From assembly GCA_022778745.1 (NCBI GenBank), contig JALFSR010000002.1:1-64000 (forward strand): 64,000 bases of DNA, given 5' to 3'. Position numbers and translations under genes: made by a program. Below are positions 7,901 through 16,909 of the stretch, piece after piece. The stretch is from Clostridiales bacterium. Lineage in GTDB: Bacteria; Bacillota; Clostridia; Lachnospirales; Lachnospiraceae. Positions within the stretch are counted from its first letter, which is position 1, and every line of letters begins with the position of its first letter. The notes under the pieces are model-generated. The model was not told where the DNA came from, made no database searches, and saw only the letters and a program-made list of their open reading frames with translations.

Positions 7901-7930
7901 GTGAAGCGAATTTTAAATGTCTGCTTTACT
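7901..7930 (+). repeat. Copy of the GCAGCGAAGCGGAT-type intergenic repeat
   Basis: 'GTGAAGCGAATTTTAAATGTCTGCTTT' begins five bases after the stop codon. It matches the better copies at 43588 and 47115 at most positions over 27 nt. Confidence 0.4.
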
Positions 7931-7940
7931 GAATAAACAA

Positions 7941-7975
7941 AAATGGGATGTCGGTTTCGACATCCCATTTTGTGT
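7941..7975 (+). terminator. Intrinsic terminator after the membrane-protein gene
   Basis: AAATGGGATGTCG (7941-7953) pairs with CGACATCCCATTT (7958-7970) across a GTTT loop, followed by TGTGTTTGTTT. Confidence 0.85.
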
Positions 7976-8001
7976 TTGTTTAAAGAAAGGGAGGAGAGCT
8001 A

Positions 8002-8118
8002 ATGTCAAGTGCACCAGCCATCATACATATGAAAAAATATATTGAAAAACAAATAAGAGTAATAATCAATAATGAAATAATACGAAGAAAAATATATTTG
8101 TTCTTCATATCATTGTAA
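8002..8118 (+). CDS. Possible 38-residue small protein
   Basis: This ORF is too short for the track. ATG 8002 is preceded by a very strong AAGGGAGGAG at optimal distance and runs to TAA 8116-8118. The peptide 'MSSAPAIIHMKKYIEKQIRV...' is basic with a hydrophobic C-terminus ('RKIYLFFISL'), so it could bind membranes. A hairpin terminator follows 15 bp later. The upstream gene's terminator lies just before and no promoter is visible between, so expression would need read-through. I recognise no homologue. Confidence 0.35.
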   Translation: MSSAPAIIHMKKYIEKQIRVIINNEIIRRKIYLFFISL

Positions 8119-8130
8119 GGATAGTATAAA

Positions 8131-8160
8131 AAAAGAACATGAAAAAATCATGTTCTTCTT
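8131..8160. terminator. Bidirectional terminator
   Basis: AAGAACATGA (8133-8142) pairs with TCATGTTCTT (8148-8157). The T run is better on the minus strand (complement of AAAAAAA before the stem), so it mainly serves the PHP gene at 8213-9013. Confidence 0.7.
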
Positions 8161-8212
8161 GTAACTGTTTTTTGAATTTGATATGAACAGATTGTGAACA
8201 GCAAAAATTTTA

Positions 8213-9013
8213 TTAGAGAGCAATAAAGTTTGGTTTTCTTTGTTGGAACACAGTATAATAGCGAAAACCACATTCGGATAATAAGTCTGGAATTTTAGCA
8301 AAATCATAAGCAATATGTTCTGGTTTGTGGGCATCGGAACCGATTGTAATAATTTCTCCGCCGAGTTCACGATAGCGGGTCAAGAGAGCGCGTTCTGGAT
8401 TTGGCTCAGAAAGACCATATTTAAATCCAGCAGTATTGCATTCAATGCCTTTTCCTTTTTGAATTAATGTTTTTAAAATTTCATCTAAAATATCGGCATA
8501 GTCAATATAATGGTAGGGTTTTGTTTTGTCTGGGTGGTAGCGGATAATATAGTCGATATGACCATATACATCAAAGCAGTCAAATCGTTCAATATTTTTT
8601 AATGTATCTTCATAATAAGAAAAAATGCTCTGTTTTTCGCTGCGTCCTTCCCAAAACTGTGAATAATATGGATCCATATGTTGTACCATATGAGAAGAAC
8701 CAATAATAAAATCAAATGGATAAGCAGCTGCAAATAGAGGAAGTTTGTCAGTAAGATGTGGCTGAAGACCAATTTCAACCCCAATGCCGATGGAAATTTG
8801 ATTTGTATAAGATGCACGAAGCTGTTCCATATAAGCAGTATAAGAAGGAAGATCTAATTGAAACTCGTTTGGAGAGCAATAATCCATATCTTCGTGGTCA
8901 GTGAAGCAAATATAAGAAAGACCTTTTGCCAGGGCAGATTGAACTTGTTTTTCTGGCTTTGTATCAGAATCAGAAGAAAACGCAGTATGCGTATGACAAT
9001 CAGCAATAATCAT
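8213..9013 (-). CDS. PHP-domain phosphoesterase, histidinol-phosphatase (HisJ/HisK) type
   Basis: PHP-domain enzymes are metal-dependent phosphoesterases; the HisJ/HisK branch removes phosphate from histidinol phosphate. The metal-binding motifs are all present: 'DCHTHTAFSSDS' at the N-terminus, 'FTDHEDMDY', 'GVEIGLQ', 'IIGSSHM', 'VYGHIDYI' and 'TIGSDAHKPEHIAYDF' near the C-terminus. Length (266) fits the family. ATG 9013 is preferred to GTG 9028 because AAAGGAG lies directly before it. No other his genes are adjacent, so true histidine biosynthesis or another phosphatase role cannot be separated. Confidence 0.85.
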   Translation of the reverse strand: MIIADCHTHTAFSSDSDTKPEKQVQSALAKGLSYICFTDHEDMDYCSPNEFQLDLPSYTAYMEQLRASYTNQISIGIGVEIGLQPHLTDKLPLFAAAYPFDFIIGSSHMVQHMDPYYSQFWEGRSEKQSIFSYYEDTLKNIERFDCFDVYGHIDYIIRYHPDKTKPYHYIDYADILDEILKTLIQKGKGIECNTAGFKYGLSEPNPERALLTRYRELGGEIITIGSDAHKPEHIAYDFAKIPDLLSECGFRYYTVFQQRKPNFIAL

Positions 9014-9140
9014 AATAACTCCTTTCACAGTTGCCCGTTATAAATATCAGTTTCTCTGCCTATCATAGCGAAAGAATGATAAAATGTCCATAGTATAAAT
9101 AGTGAAAAACAGAGAAAATATAAAAAATAGAAGCTTTATC

Positions 9141-9169
9141 TTTACAATAAAAACGTTTTCAAGTACAAT
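9141..9169 (+). promoter_or_regulatory. Promoter with cre-like palindrome in the spacer
   Basis: TTTACA (9141-9146) and TACAAT (9164-9169) are 17 bp apart. The spacer contains TAAAAACGTTTTCA (9148-9161), which matches the catabolite-responsive element consensus TGWAANCGNTNWCA at 13 of 14 positions. Binding of CcpA there would be expected to block the promoter. This is inference from sequence. Confidence 0.55.
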
Positions 9170-9270
9170 AAAATTAACTTGTTTTATACGTAGATTTTAT
9201 AAAAAATTTACAAACTTTACAACAAGGATAAATGTTAATCAAATACCATATTTTGGGAGGGAAAAAAGAA

Positions 9271-10959
9271 ATGTCGATAACAGACGTATCAAATTTGTTT
9301 ACGTTCTGTGGAGGGCTTGGAATGTTCTTATATGGCATGCATGTCATGTCTGATGGTATCCAACGCTCTGCAGGAGAAAAAATGAGGAACTTGTTAGGAA
9401 TTCTGACGAATAATCGTTTGACAGCAGTGCTGGTTGGAGCATTGATTACAGCAATTATTCAAAGCAGTGGAGCAACGACCGTTATGGTTGTAGGTTTTGT
9501 AAATGCAGGATTGATGTCATTGACACAGGCAGTGGGCGTTATTATGGGAGCAAATATCGGTACTTGTATCACTGCATGGATCGTATCAATGGAATCTTTG
9601 GGAGGAGCTTTTAAGGCAATGTCTCCGACTTTATATGCGCCATTTATCGTGTGCATCGGTGCATTTTTAATTATGTTTTCGAAGAAAAATGAAAAAAAAG
9701 ATATTGGAAATATTTTAATTGGTCTTGGTCTTTTATTCCTGGGACTTGATTTTATGAAGAATGGTGCTGGAGAATATACCGATCTTCCTATTTTTACGAC
9801 AGCATTTAGCTTATTTTCCTCTAATCCAATTCTTGGTATTGCGATTGGCGCGATCGTCACAGCAATTATGCAAAGTTCTTCCGCAGCTGTGGGAATTTTG
9901 CAGATGCTTGCCTCTACTGGGGGTGTCGTAACGACTGCATCGGCAGTTTATATTAGTTTAGGTTCTAACATTGGTTCTTGTGTTACAGCATTATTATCAA
10001 GTATGGGAACAACTCGTAATGCAAAGCGTACAGCAGTAATGCATTTGACATTTAATGTTGTTGGGACAATTTTATTTGGAACTATTTTGTATCTTATATT
10101 TACATTTAATCATTCTATTGCGGTTACAGGTATCAGCAGTGTTGGAATTTCTGTTTTCCATACAGTATTCAATATTGTCTGTACAATCCTTTTATTCCCA
10201 TTCGCAAAAGTTCTTGTTAAGATTTCTGGTATTGTAATACCAGAAGGAAAAGAAGAGGCAGATAGGGCAGAAACAGATAAAGCGCAACAGGAAGAAACAA
10301 CGGTTCTTCGTCATTTGGACAAGAGAATTTTAGAGTCTCCTGCATTTGCAGTGGAGGCAGTTTCAAGAGAGGTTGTACATATGGGAGAAGTTACATTGCA
10401 GAATACAAAACTGGCATTGGATGCAATTCGTACTTCTGACATAGAAAAGGTACAGCAAATTTATAAAACAGAAAAAACAATTAATAATTTAGAGAAGATG
10501 TTGACAGAATATCTTGTGAAAATAAATAATCTTTCCTTGACGGATCATCAGCATCTTGTCGTAAGTAATTTATTTTATACAGTAAACGATATTGAACGTG
10601 TCGGAGATCATACCGAGAATATTGCAGAGCAGGTGGAGTATATGATTAAAAATCAAGTGACGTTCTCTGGAACAGGTATGGATGATATTCAAAATATTGG
10701 TAATACAGCAGCTAGGGCATTCCGATACTCGATTCAATGTCGTGAGAAAAGCAGCAAAGATGCATTGCGAAAAGTAATTAATTTAGAAGATGATGTCGAT
10801 GCATTAGAAGAAGAACTTCGCGCAAAGCATATTCAAAGACTTTCAGCAGGAAAATGCGATCCATCTTCGGGTGTCATATTCTTAGATATTCTCGGTAATT
10901 TGGAGAGAATTTCTGATCATGCAACAAATATTGCAGGATATGTAAAAGATGAGATGTAA
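9271..10959 (+). CDS. Na+/phosphate cotransporter with PhoU-like C-terminal domain
   Basis: The family imports phosphate (or related anions) with sodium across the membrane. Start ATG 9271 follows GGGAGG; the track start at 9232 would include the RBS. The 562-residue protein has the duplicated NptA/PiT-II repeat with its signature 'IIQSSGATTVMVVGF' (around residue 60) and 'IMQSSSAAVGILQ' (around residue 200), eight or more membrane helices, and a cytoplasmic helical domain from about residue 345 ('HMGEVTLQNTKLALDAI...NDIERVGDHTENIAEQ...LERISDHATNIAGY') of the PhoU type. It stands alone, with a cre-like site in its promoter. Confidence 0.9.
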   Translation: MSITDVSNLFTFCGGLGMFLYGMHVMSDGIQRSAGEKMRNLLGILTNNRLTAVLVGALITAIIQSSGATTVMVVGFVNAGLMSLTQAVGVIMGANIGTCITAWIVSMESLGGAFKAMSPTLYAPFIVCIGAFLIMFSKKNEKKDIGNILIGLGLLFLGLDFMKNGAGEYTDLPIFTTAFSLFSSNPILGIAIGAIVTAIMQSSSAAVGILQMLASTGGVVTTASAVYISLGSNIGSCVTALLSSMGTTRNAKRTAVMHLTFNVVGTILFGTILYLIFTFNHSIAVTGISSVGISVFHTVFNIVCTILLFPFAKVLVKISGIVIPEGKEEADRAETDKAQQEETTVLRHLDKRILESPAFAVEAVSREVVHMGEVTLQNTKLALDAIRTSDIEKVQQIYKTEKTINNLEKMLTEYLVKINNLSLTDHQHLVVSNLFYTVNDIERVGDHTENIAEQVEYMIKNQVTFSGTGMDDIQNIGNTAARAFRYSIQCREKSSKDALRKVINLEDDVDALEEELRAKHIQRLSAGKCDPSSGVIFLDILGNLERISDHATNIAGYVKDEM

Positions 10960-11065
10960 AATGTAATATTTTTGCAAAGCATAGAAAATAATTGTGCAAA
11001 TTGTTAATATATTTTAGTGTTTTTTTGTTTAATATGAAGAAATGTAAAAAATGAATAAATATTAA

Positions 11066-11103
11066 AGAAAACGCTTGCGTTTTTTGGATAAACAGAGTAG
11101 AAT
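11066..11103 (+). promoter_or_regulatory. Promoter of the glycolytic cluster with a cre-like site
   Basis: TTGCGT (11075-11080) and TAGAAT (11098-11103) are 17 bp apart. AGAAAACGCTTGCG (11066-11079) overlaps the -35 box and agrees with the core of the cre consensus except at the two outer bases. The same bases could form a weak hairpin (AAAACG-CTTG-CGTTTT). The 5' UTR to gap is about 120 nt. Confidence 0.5.
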
Positions 11104-11226
11104 AAATAACGTAGTGATTATTATTTAACAATCTTATGGACAGACTGTTATTTTATAATTAATCTGATTTAAACTGTTATAAGCAGTTTATATAAACAAT
11201 TAAATTTCTTTAGGAGGAATGAAATC

Positions 11227-12243
11227 ATGGCAGTAAAAGTTGCAATTAATGGTTTTGGACGTATTGGACGTCTTGCATTCAGACAGATGTTTGGTGCAGA
11301 AGGATATGAGGTAGTAGCAATCAACGACTTAACAAGTCCTAAAATGTTAGCTCACTTATTAAAATATGATTCCGCACAGGGAAGATATGCTTTAGCAGAC
11401 AAGGTAGAAGCTGGCGAAGACTACATCATGGTAGACGGAAAGAAAATTACAATTTATGCAAAGGCTAACGCTGCTGAACTTCCATGGGGAGAAATTGGTG
11501 TTGACGTAGTTCTGGAATGTACAGGATTCTATACTTCTAAGGCTAAGAGCCAGGCTCATATTGATGCTGGTGCTAAGAAGGTTGTTATTTCTGCTCCAGC
11601 TGGAAACGATCTGAAGACAATCGTTTACAGCGTAAATGAAAATACATTAACAGCAGAAGATACAATTATTTCTGCAGCTTCTTGTACAACAAACTGCTTA
11701 GCTCCTATGGCTAAGGCATTAAACGATTACGCTCCAATTCAGAGTGGTATTATGACAACTGTTCACGCTTTCACAGGTGACCAGATGGTACTTGATGGAC
11801 CACACAGAAAAGGTGATTTAAGAAGAGCTCGTGCTGCTGCTGTTAATATCGTACCTAACTCTACAGGTGCTGCAAAGGCTATCGGTTTAGTTATTCCAGA
11901 ATTAAATGGTAAGTTAATCGGTTCCGCACAGAGAGTTCCAGTTCCAACAGGTTCCACAACTATCTTAGTTGCAGTTGTTAAGGGTGCAGACGTTACTAAG
12001 GAAGGTATCAATGCAGCTATGAAGGCAGCTTCTTCCGCTTCCTTCGGTTACACAGAAGAAGAATTAGTATCTTCTGATATCGTTGGTATCACATACGGTT
12101 CTTTATTCGATGCAACTCAGACAATGGTTACAAAGATTGACGAAGACTTATATCAGGTACAGGTAGTTTCTTGGTATGACAATGAAAACTCCTACACAAG
12201 CCAGATGGTTCGTACAATTAAGTACTTCGCTGAATTAGCTTAA
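11227..12243 (+). CDS. gap: Glyceraldehyde-3-phosphate dehydrogenase
   Basis: The enzyme oxidises glyceraldehyde 3-phosphate to 1,3-bisphosphoglycerate with NAD+ in glycolysis. The Rossmann motif '[14 protein letters not shown]' is at the N-terminus and the active-site '[12 protein letters not shown]' with the catalytic Cys is near residue 155. Length (338) is standard. AGGAGG precedes ATG 11227. Codon use (GCT, GGT, TTC rich) differs from neighbouring non-glycolytic genes and fits very high expression. It is followed by pgk, tpiA and gpmI. Confidence 0.98.
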   Translation: MAVKVAINGFGRIGRLAFRQMFGAEGYEVVAINDLTSPKMLAHLLKYDSAQGRYALADKVEAGEDYIMVDGKKITIYAKANAAELPWGEIGVDVVLECTGFYTSKAKSQAHIDAGAKKVVISAPAGNDLKTIVYSVNENTLTAEDTIISAASCTTNCLAPMAKALNDYAPIQSGIMTTVHAFTGDQMVLDGPHRKGDLRRARAAAVNIVPNSTGAAKAIGLVIPELNGKLIGSAQRVPVPTGSTTILVAVVKGADVTKEGINAAMKAASSASFGYTEEELVSSDIVGITYGSLFDATQTMVTKIDEDLYQVQVVSWYDNENSYTSQMVRTIKYFAELA

Positions 12244-12308
12244 TTTTCTTAAAAATTTTGCAAAGCCCATTTGCATTTGCGAATGGAAAACTCATATTAT
12301 TTAAAACA

Positions 12309-12326
12309 TGATATCGAACGATATCA
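12309..12326 (+). repeat. Short palindrome between gap and pgk
   Basis: TGATATCG-AA-CGATATCA is a perfect inverted repeat with a two-base centre. It could be a protein-binding site or part of a folded intercistronic region with the hairpin at 12340. Confidence 0.4.
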
Positions 12327-12339
12327 AAAGACCTACATG

Positions 12340-12370
12340 GGGTCCGGTCTATTTGGACCGGACCCTCAAT
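12340..12370 (+). terminator. Strong intercistronic hairpin between gap and pgk
   Basis: GGGTCCGGTC (12340-12349) pairs perfectly with GACCGGACCC (12356-12365). The following TCAATTTATTT is a poor U-tract, so partial termination or stabilisation of the gap mRNA 3' end is more likely than full termination. Confidence 0.6.
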
Positions 12371-12395
12371 TTATTTGAAAGGAGCATGTTTCGTT

Positions 12396-13589
12396 ATGCT
12401 TAACAAAAAATCTGTTGATGATATTAATGTAAAAGGTAAAAGAGTCTTAGTTCGTTGTGATTTCAACGTTCCATTACAAGATGGAAAGATTACTGACGAA
12501 AATCGTTTAGTTGCTGCTCTTCCAACAATTAAGAAATTAATTGCTGACGGAGGAAAGGTAATTCTTTGCTCTCATTTAGGAAAGCCAAAGGGAGAACCAA
12601 AGCCAGAATTATCCCTTGCTCCAGTTGCTGTACGTCTGTCTGAATTATTAGGACAGGAAGTAAAGTTTGCTGCAGATCCAGAAGTTGTTGGCGAAAACGC
12701 TAAAGCTGCTGTAGCTGCTATGAACGATGGTGATGTTGTTTTATTAGAAAACACACGTTATCGTAAAGAAGAAACAAAGAATGTAGATACATTTAGTGAA
12801 GAATTAGCTTCTTTATGTGATGTATTTGTAAATGATGCATTTGGTACTGCTCATCGTGCACACTGCTCTAACGTAGGTGTTACAAAGTATGTGGACACAG
12901 CTGTTGTTGGTTACTTAATGCAGAAAGAAATTGATTACTTAGGAAATGCTGTTAATAATCCAGTTCGTCCATTAGTTGCTATTTTAGGTGGATCAAAAGT
13001 TTCCTCTAAGATTTCTGTTATCAATAACTTATTAGACAAGGTTGATACATTAATCATTGGCGGTGGTATGGCTTATACATTTATGAAGGCAAATGGCGAA
13101 GAAATCGGTACTTCTTTAGTAGAAGATGATTACTTAGATTACGCTAAGGAAATGGAAGCAAAGGCAGAAGAAAAGGGTGTTAAGTTCTTAATCCCAGTAG
13201 ATACTGTAGTAGCAAAAGAATTTAAAAACGACGCTTCAAGTCGTATTGCAGAAAGAGGAGATATTCAGGCTGATGAAATGGGTCTTGATATTGGACCAAA
13301 GACAAGAGAATTATTTGCAGACGCTGTTAAGGATGCAAAGACTGTTGTTTGGAATGGACCAATGGGCGTATTTGAAATGCCAAACTTCGCACAGGGTACA
13401 ATTGCAGTAGCTAAGGCTTTAGCTGAAATCGATGGAACAACAATCATCGGTGGTGGTGACTCCGCAGCAGCTGTTAATATTTTAGGTTTTGGCGATAAGA
13501 TGAGCCATATCTCTACAGGTGGCGGTGCTTCTATGGAATTCCTTGAAGGAAAAGAACTTCCAGGCGTAGTAGCTGCTAACGATAAATAA
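12396..13589 (+). CDS. pgk: Phosphoglycerate kinase
   Basis: The enzyme transfers the acyl phosphate of 1,3-bisphosphoglycerate to ADP. The N-terminal '[18 protein letters not shown]' and '[21 protein letters not shown]' motifs, the nucleotide-binding '[11 protein letters not shown]' and '[10 protein letters not shown]' near the C-terminus are all intact. The start is ATG 12396 ('[10 protein letters not shown]'); the track start at 12375 is a TTG inside the RBS region. Length is 397, normal for the family. It belongs to the glycolytic cluster. Confidence 0.97.
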   Translation: MLNKKSVDDINVKGKRVLVRCDFNVPLQDGKITDENRLVAALPTIKKLIADGGKVILCSHLGKPKGEPKPELSLAPVAVRLSELLGQEVKFAADPEVVGENAKAAVAAMNDGDVVLLENTRYRKEETKNVDTFSEELASLCDVFVNDAFGTAHRAHCSNVGVTKYVDTAVVGYLMQKEIDYLGNAVNNPVRPLVAILGGSKVSSKISVINNLLDKVDTLIIGGGMAYTFMKANGEEIGTSLVEDDYLDYAKEMEAKAEEKGVKFLIPVDTVVAKEFKNDASSRIAERGDIQADEMGLDIGPKTRELFADAVKDAKTVVWNGPMGVFEMPNFAQGTIAVAKALAEIDGTTIIGGGDSAAAVNILGFGDKMSHISTGGGASMEFLEGKELPGVVAANDK

Positions 13590-13676
13590 TCACTGAATGA
13601 ACGAAGCGCAGAGGCGCAGAGAGATATTTAGTGAACGAAATCCATTTATAAATTAATAATTAAAAGAGGTATCATT

Positions 13677-14426
13677 ATGCGTAAGAAAATTATTGCAGGT
13701 AACTGGAAGATGAATATGACACCTTCTAAGGCTGTTGCTTTAGTAAATGAATTAAAGCCATTAGTAGTAAATGATGAAGTAGATGTTGTTTTCTGTGTTC
13801 CAGCAATTGATATTATTCCAGCAATGGAAGCAGCAAAGGGTACAAATATTCAGATCGGTGCTGAAAATATGTATTTTGAAGATAAGGGTGCATATACAGG
13901 CGAGATTTCTCCAGAAATGTTAGTTGATGCAGGCGTTAAGTATGTAATTATCGGACATTCTGAGAGAAGAGAGTATTTTGCAGAAACAGATGAAACAGTA
14001 AATAAGAAAGTATTAAAAGCTTTTGAATATGGTATTACTCCAATTATCTGCTGTGGAGAATCTTTAACACAGAGAGAACAGGGCATTACAATTGACTGGA
14101 TTCGTCAGCAGATTAAGATTGCATTCCAGAATGTAACAGCAGAGCAGGCTGCAGCAGCAGTAATTGCTTATGAGCCAATTTGGGCAATCGGAACTGGAAA
14201 AGTTGCTACAACAGAACAGGCACAGGAAGTTTGTGCTGCAATTCGTGCTTGCATCGCAGAAGTTTACGATGATGCAACAGCAGCAGCTATTCGTATTCAG
14301 TACGGTGGAAGTGTCAGTGCAGCAAGTGCACCAGAATTATTTGCTCAGGCAGATATCGATGGTGGATTAGTTGGTGGTGCTTCTTTAAAGCCAGATTTTG
14401 GAAAGATTGTAAATTATAACAAATAA
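13677..14426 (+). CDS. tpiA: Triosephosphate isomerase
   Basis: The enzyme interconverts dihydroxyacetone phosphate and glyceraldehyde 3-phosphate. '[10 protein letters not shown]' holds the catalytic Lys, '[12 protein letters not shown]' the His, and '[12 protein letters not shown]' the catalytic Glu with loop 6. '[11 protein letters not shown]' and 'GGLVGGASL' form the phosphate site. Length 249 is typical. It lies 87 bp after pgk with no convincing terminator between, and a terminator-like hairpin follows. Confidence 0.97.
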   Translation: MRKKIIAGNWKMNMTPSKAVALVNELKPLVVNDEVDVVFCVPAIDIIPAMEAAKGTNIQIGAENMYFEDKGAYTGEISPEMLVDAGVKYVIIGHSERREYFAETDETVNKKVLKAFEYGITPIICCGESLTQREQGITIDWIRQQIKIAFQNVTAEQAAAAVIAYEPIWAIGTGKVATTEQAQEVCAAIRACIAEVYDDATAAAIRIQYGGSVSAASAPELFAQADIDGGLVGGASLKPDFGKIVNYNK

Positions 14427-14439
14427 TTGACCGATGGAG

Positions 14440-14486
14440 AGACTGTTGCATCATTGTGTTTCTAAAATGGAGCAGCAGTCTTTCTT
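14440..14486 (+). terminator. Terminator-like hairpin after tpiA
   Basis: AGACTGTTGC (14440-14449) pairs with GCAGCAGTCT (14472-14481), including one G-U pair, followed by TTCTT. Some read-through into gpmI is likely. Confidence 0.6.
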
Positions 14487-14594
14487 AATCGGAAAAATTA
14501 TCAAGCTCAAAACATCTTGCGAGAGCAAGAATCCCCGGAGATTAATTGATGGGGAATGTAACTGTAAATATTACAGATATTTGGAGGAACGATT

Positions 14595-16136
14595 ATGAGT
14601 AAGAAACCTACAGTTTTAATGATCTTAGATGGTTATGGATTAAATGACAAAATAGAAGGAAATGCAATTGCAGAAGCAAAGACACCAGTAATGGATCAGT
14701 TAAAAGCAGAATATCCATTTGTAAAAGGAAATGCAAGTGGCATGGCAGTTGGTCTTCCAGAAGGACAGATGGGTAATTCAGAAGTTGGTCATTTGAACAT
14801 GGGCGCAGGGAGAATTGTATATCAGGAACTTACAAGAATTACAAAGGAAATTCAGGATGGAGACTTCTTTAAAAACGAAGCATTCCAGGCAGCAATTGAT
14901 AATTGTAAGGCAAATAATTCTGCACTGCACTTATATGGTCTTGTATCCGATGGTGGTGTTCATAGCCATAATACGCATATTTATGCATTGTTAGAATTAG
15001 CAAAGAGAGCTGGATTAGAAAAAGTATTTATTCATTGCTTCTTAGACGGTCGTGATACACCTCCTGCTTCTGGCAAGGGCTATGTAGAACAGTTGATGGC
15101 TAAGTGCAAAGAAATTGGAGTTGGAATGGTAGCTTCCGTTATGGGTCGTTACTATGCAATGGATAGAGACAATCGTTGGGATAGAGTAGAATTAGCATAT
15201 CGTGCACTTCGTTATGGCGAAGGAAAGACTGCTGCATGTGGCGCATGTGGAATTCAGAATTCCTATGATGAAGGAAAGACAGATGAATTCGTTGTTCCTA
15301 CTGTAGTAGTAGGAGAAGATGGAAAGGCAGTTGGACCAATTCAGGATAAAGATTCTATTATCTTCTTCAATTTCCGTCCAGATCGTGCAAGAGAAATGAC
15401 ACATGTATTTTGTGATGATGAATTCACTGGTTTTGACAGAGGTTCTAAGCCAGATGTAACATATGTATGTTTTACTGACTATGATGCAACAATTCCAAAT
15501 AAATTAGTTGCATTCCATAAAGTAGAGATTACAAATACATTTGGTGAATTTTTAGCAGCTAATGGCTTAAAGCAAGCTCGTATTGCAGAGACAGAAAAGT
15601 ATGCACATGTAACGTTCTTCTTCAATGGCGGTGTAGAACAGCCAAACGAAGGCGAGACAAGAATTCTTGTAAATTCTCCAAAGGTTGCAACATATGACTT
15701 ACAGCCAGAGATGAGTGCATACACTGTTGCTGATAAATTAGTAGAAGCAATCAAATCTCAGGAATATGATGTTATTATTATCAATTTTGCAAATGCAGAT
15801 ATGGTAGGACATACTGGCGTAGAAGCTGCTGCAATCAAAGCAATTGAAGCAGTGGATGAGTGTGTAGGAAAGGCGGTTGCTGCAATTAAGGAAGTGGATG
15901 GACAGATGTTTATCTGTGCAGACCACGGTAATGCAGAACAGTTAATTGATGAGGAGACAAAAGCTCCATTTACTGCTCATACAACAAACCCAGTTCCATT
16001 TTTACTTGTCAACGCAGATCCTTCCTATAAGTTAAGAGATGGTGGATGTCTGGCAGATATTGCACCTACATTAATTGAACTGATGGGTCTGAAGCAGCCA
16101 GTAGAAATGACTGGAAAGAGTCTGTTAATAAAATAA
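14595..16136 (+). CDS. gpmI: 2,3-bisphosphoglycerate-independent phosphoglycerate mutase
   Basis: This Mn2+-dependent enzyme of the alkaline phosphatase superfamily converts 3-phosphoglycerate to 2-phosphoglycerate. 'MILDGYGLND' and 'GQMGNSEVGHLNMGAGRIVYQEL' contain the metal ligands and the catalytic Ser (in 'GNSEVGH'). 'DGRDTPP', 'GRYYAMDRDNRWDR', 'NFANADMVGHTG' and 'CADHGNAEQL' complete the active site. The 513-residue length is standard. RBS is TTGGAGGA. No enolase gene follows in the window. Confidence 0.97.
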   Translation: MSKKPTVLMILDGYGLNDKIEGNAIAEAKTPVMDQLKAEYPFVKGNASGMAVGLPEGQMGNSEVGHLNMGAGRIVYQELTRITKEIQDGDFFKNEAFQAAIDNCKANNSALHLYGLVSDGGVHSHNTHIYALLELAKRAGLEKVFIHCFLDGRDTPPASGKGYVEQLMAKCKEIGVGMVASVMGRYYAMDRDNRWDRVELAYRALRYGEGKTAACGACGIQNSYDEGKTDEFVVPTVVVGEDGKAVGPIQDKDSIIFFNFRPDRAREMTHVFCDDEFTGFDRGSKPDVTYVCFTDYDATIPNKLVAFHKVEITNTFGEFLAANGLKQARIAETEKYAHVTFFFNGGVEQPNEGETRILVNSPKVATYDLQPEMSAYTVADKLVEAIKSQEYDVIIINFANADMVGHTGVEAAAIKAIEAVDECVGKAVAAIKEVDGQMFICADHGNAEQLIDEETKAPFTAHTTNPVPFLLVNADPSYKLRDGGCLADIAPTLIELMGLKQPVEMTGKSLLIK

Positions 16137-16150
16137 TAATAACAATAAGG

Positions 16151-16238
16151 GCGACTTTCGTTCTCGTAGATAGCAGTGAAAGAATACGTTGACAAAGTCG
16201 CTCGTTTTTTCACTGTATGGGAATCAGTGAAATTTTTT
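16151..16238 (+). terminator. Tandem terminators after gpmI
   Basis: GCGACTTT (16151-16158) pairs with AAAGTCGC (16194-16201), followed by TCGTTTTTT. A second stem, TTCACTG/CAGTGAA (16209-16231), is followed by ATTTTTTG. Together they isolate the glycolytic cluster from what follows. The next 230 bp to 16466 are AT-rich; I see only the small palindrome CTTTAG-TCAA-CTAAAG near 16419. Confidence 0.8.
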
Positions 16239-16465
16239 GTTTTGTCTGGTCATATAATAGGCAGTATTTTTGAAAGATTTTGAAAAGCGGTGAACGAAAA
16301 ATTTCAAAAATAATACGAATCCAATCAAAAGCATTCATAAAATTCAATCAAAATTTTGTGAAAAATCACTTGAATTAAAAAAGAGTGAGATAAAAATTAC
16401 ATCGGTTACGTCCGACTTTAGTCAACTAAAGAATTCTAAAAATGGAAGTATCCAATAAAAAGATT

Positions 16466-16493
16466 TTGAAAACGATAACAATATTTGTATATT
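16466..16493 (+). promoter_or_regulatory. cre site overlapping a putative promoter of the Crh-like gene
   Basis: TGAAAACGATAACA (16467-16480) matches the cre consensus TGWAANCGNTNWCA at every position. It overlaps a possible -35 box TTGAAA (16466-16471); TATATT (16488-16493) would be the -10 with a 16-bp spacer. A site there would give CcpA-type repression. The consensus is established for Bacillota; its use here is inferred. Confidence 0.6.
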
Positions 16494-16654
16494 ATACCTA
16501 TATATTTTAATGATTTACAGTGATAAAGTGAATTTGACAAAATACTTTCTCTATGATATATCTAAATTATCAGTTAGCCAGGTGGCACTGAAGTATCCAT
16601 TGACCAATGCGATGGAAATTCCAGAGCATTCATCAAAAAAGAGGAGTGTTAATT

Positions 16655-16882
16655 ATGATGTATCAGAAAAATATTCGTTTATCTCAAGAGTCTGTAGGAG
16701 AATTTGTAAATGCCGCTAGTAGATGCGATTTTGATATTGATGTCTGTTATGGACGCATCACTGTAGATGCAAAGTCTATTATGGGCGTTTTTAGTTTGGA
16801 CTTAAGCCACTGCCTGACTGTAAAATATCAAGGACAAGATGATAATTTTGAATGTGTATTAAACCGCTATGAGGTTGCATAA
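16655..16882 (+). CDS. HPr-like regulatory protein without the active-site histidine (Crh-like)
   Basis: The 75-residue product aligns with the C-terminal two thirds of HPr: 'FVNAASRCDFDIDVCYGRITVDAKSIMGVFSLD' covers helix 1 to the regulatory Ser46 region, with 'KSIMGV' intact. The segment that should carry 'HARPA' and the PTS phosphoryl-accepting His15 is missing ('IRLSQESVGEFV'). A protein with Ser46 but no His15 is the definition of Crh, which in Bacillus is a CcpA co-repressor and not a PTS carrier. ATG 16655 (or 16658) follows AGAGGAG. A perfect cre site lies about 175 bp upstream. A LytTR regulator follows 27 bp later. Confidence 0.8.
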   Translation: MMYQKNIRLSQESVGEFVNAASRCDFDIDVCYGRITVDAKSIMGVFSLDLSHCLTVKYQGQDDNFECVLNRYEVA

Positions 16883-16909
16883 TGAATACAAATCAAAATA
16901 CATCAAGAT

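Noticed and set aside
9102-9353. 83-residue plus-strand ORF before the Na/Pi transporter
   Set aside because: It spans the promoter and overlaps the real gene in another frame.
12309-12365. Riboswitch between gap and pgk
   Set aside because: Only two simple inverted repeats are present; no known aptamer core could be recognised.
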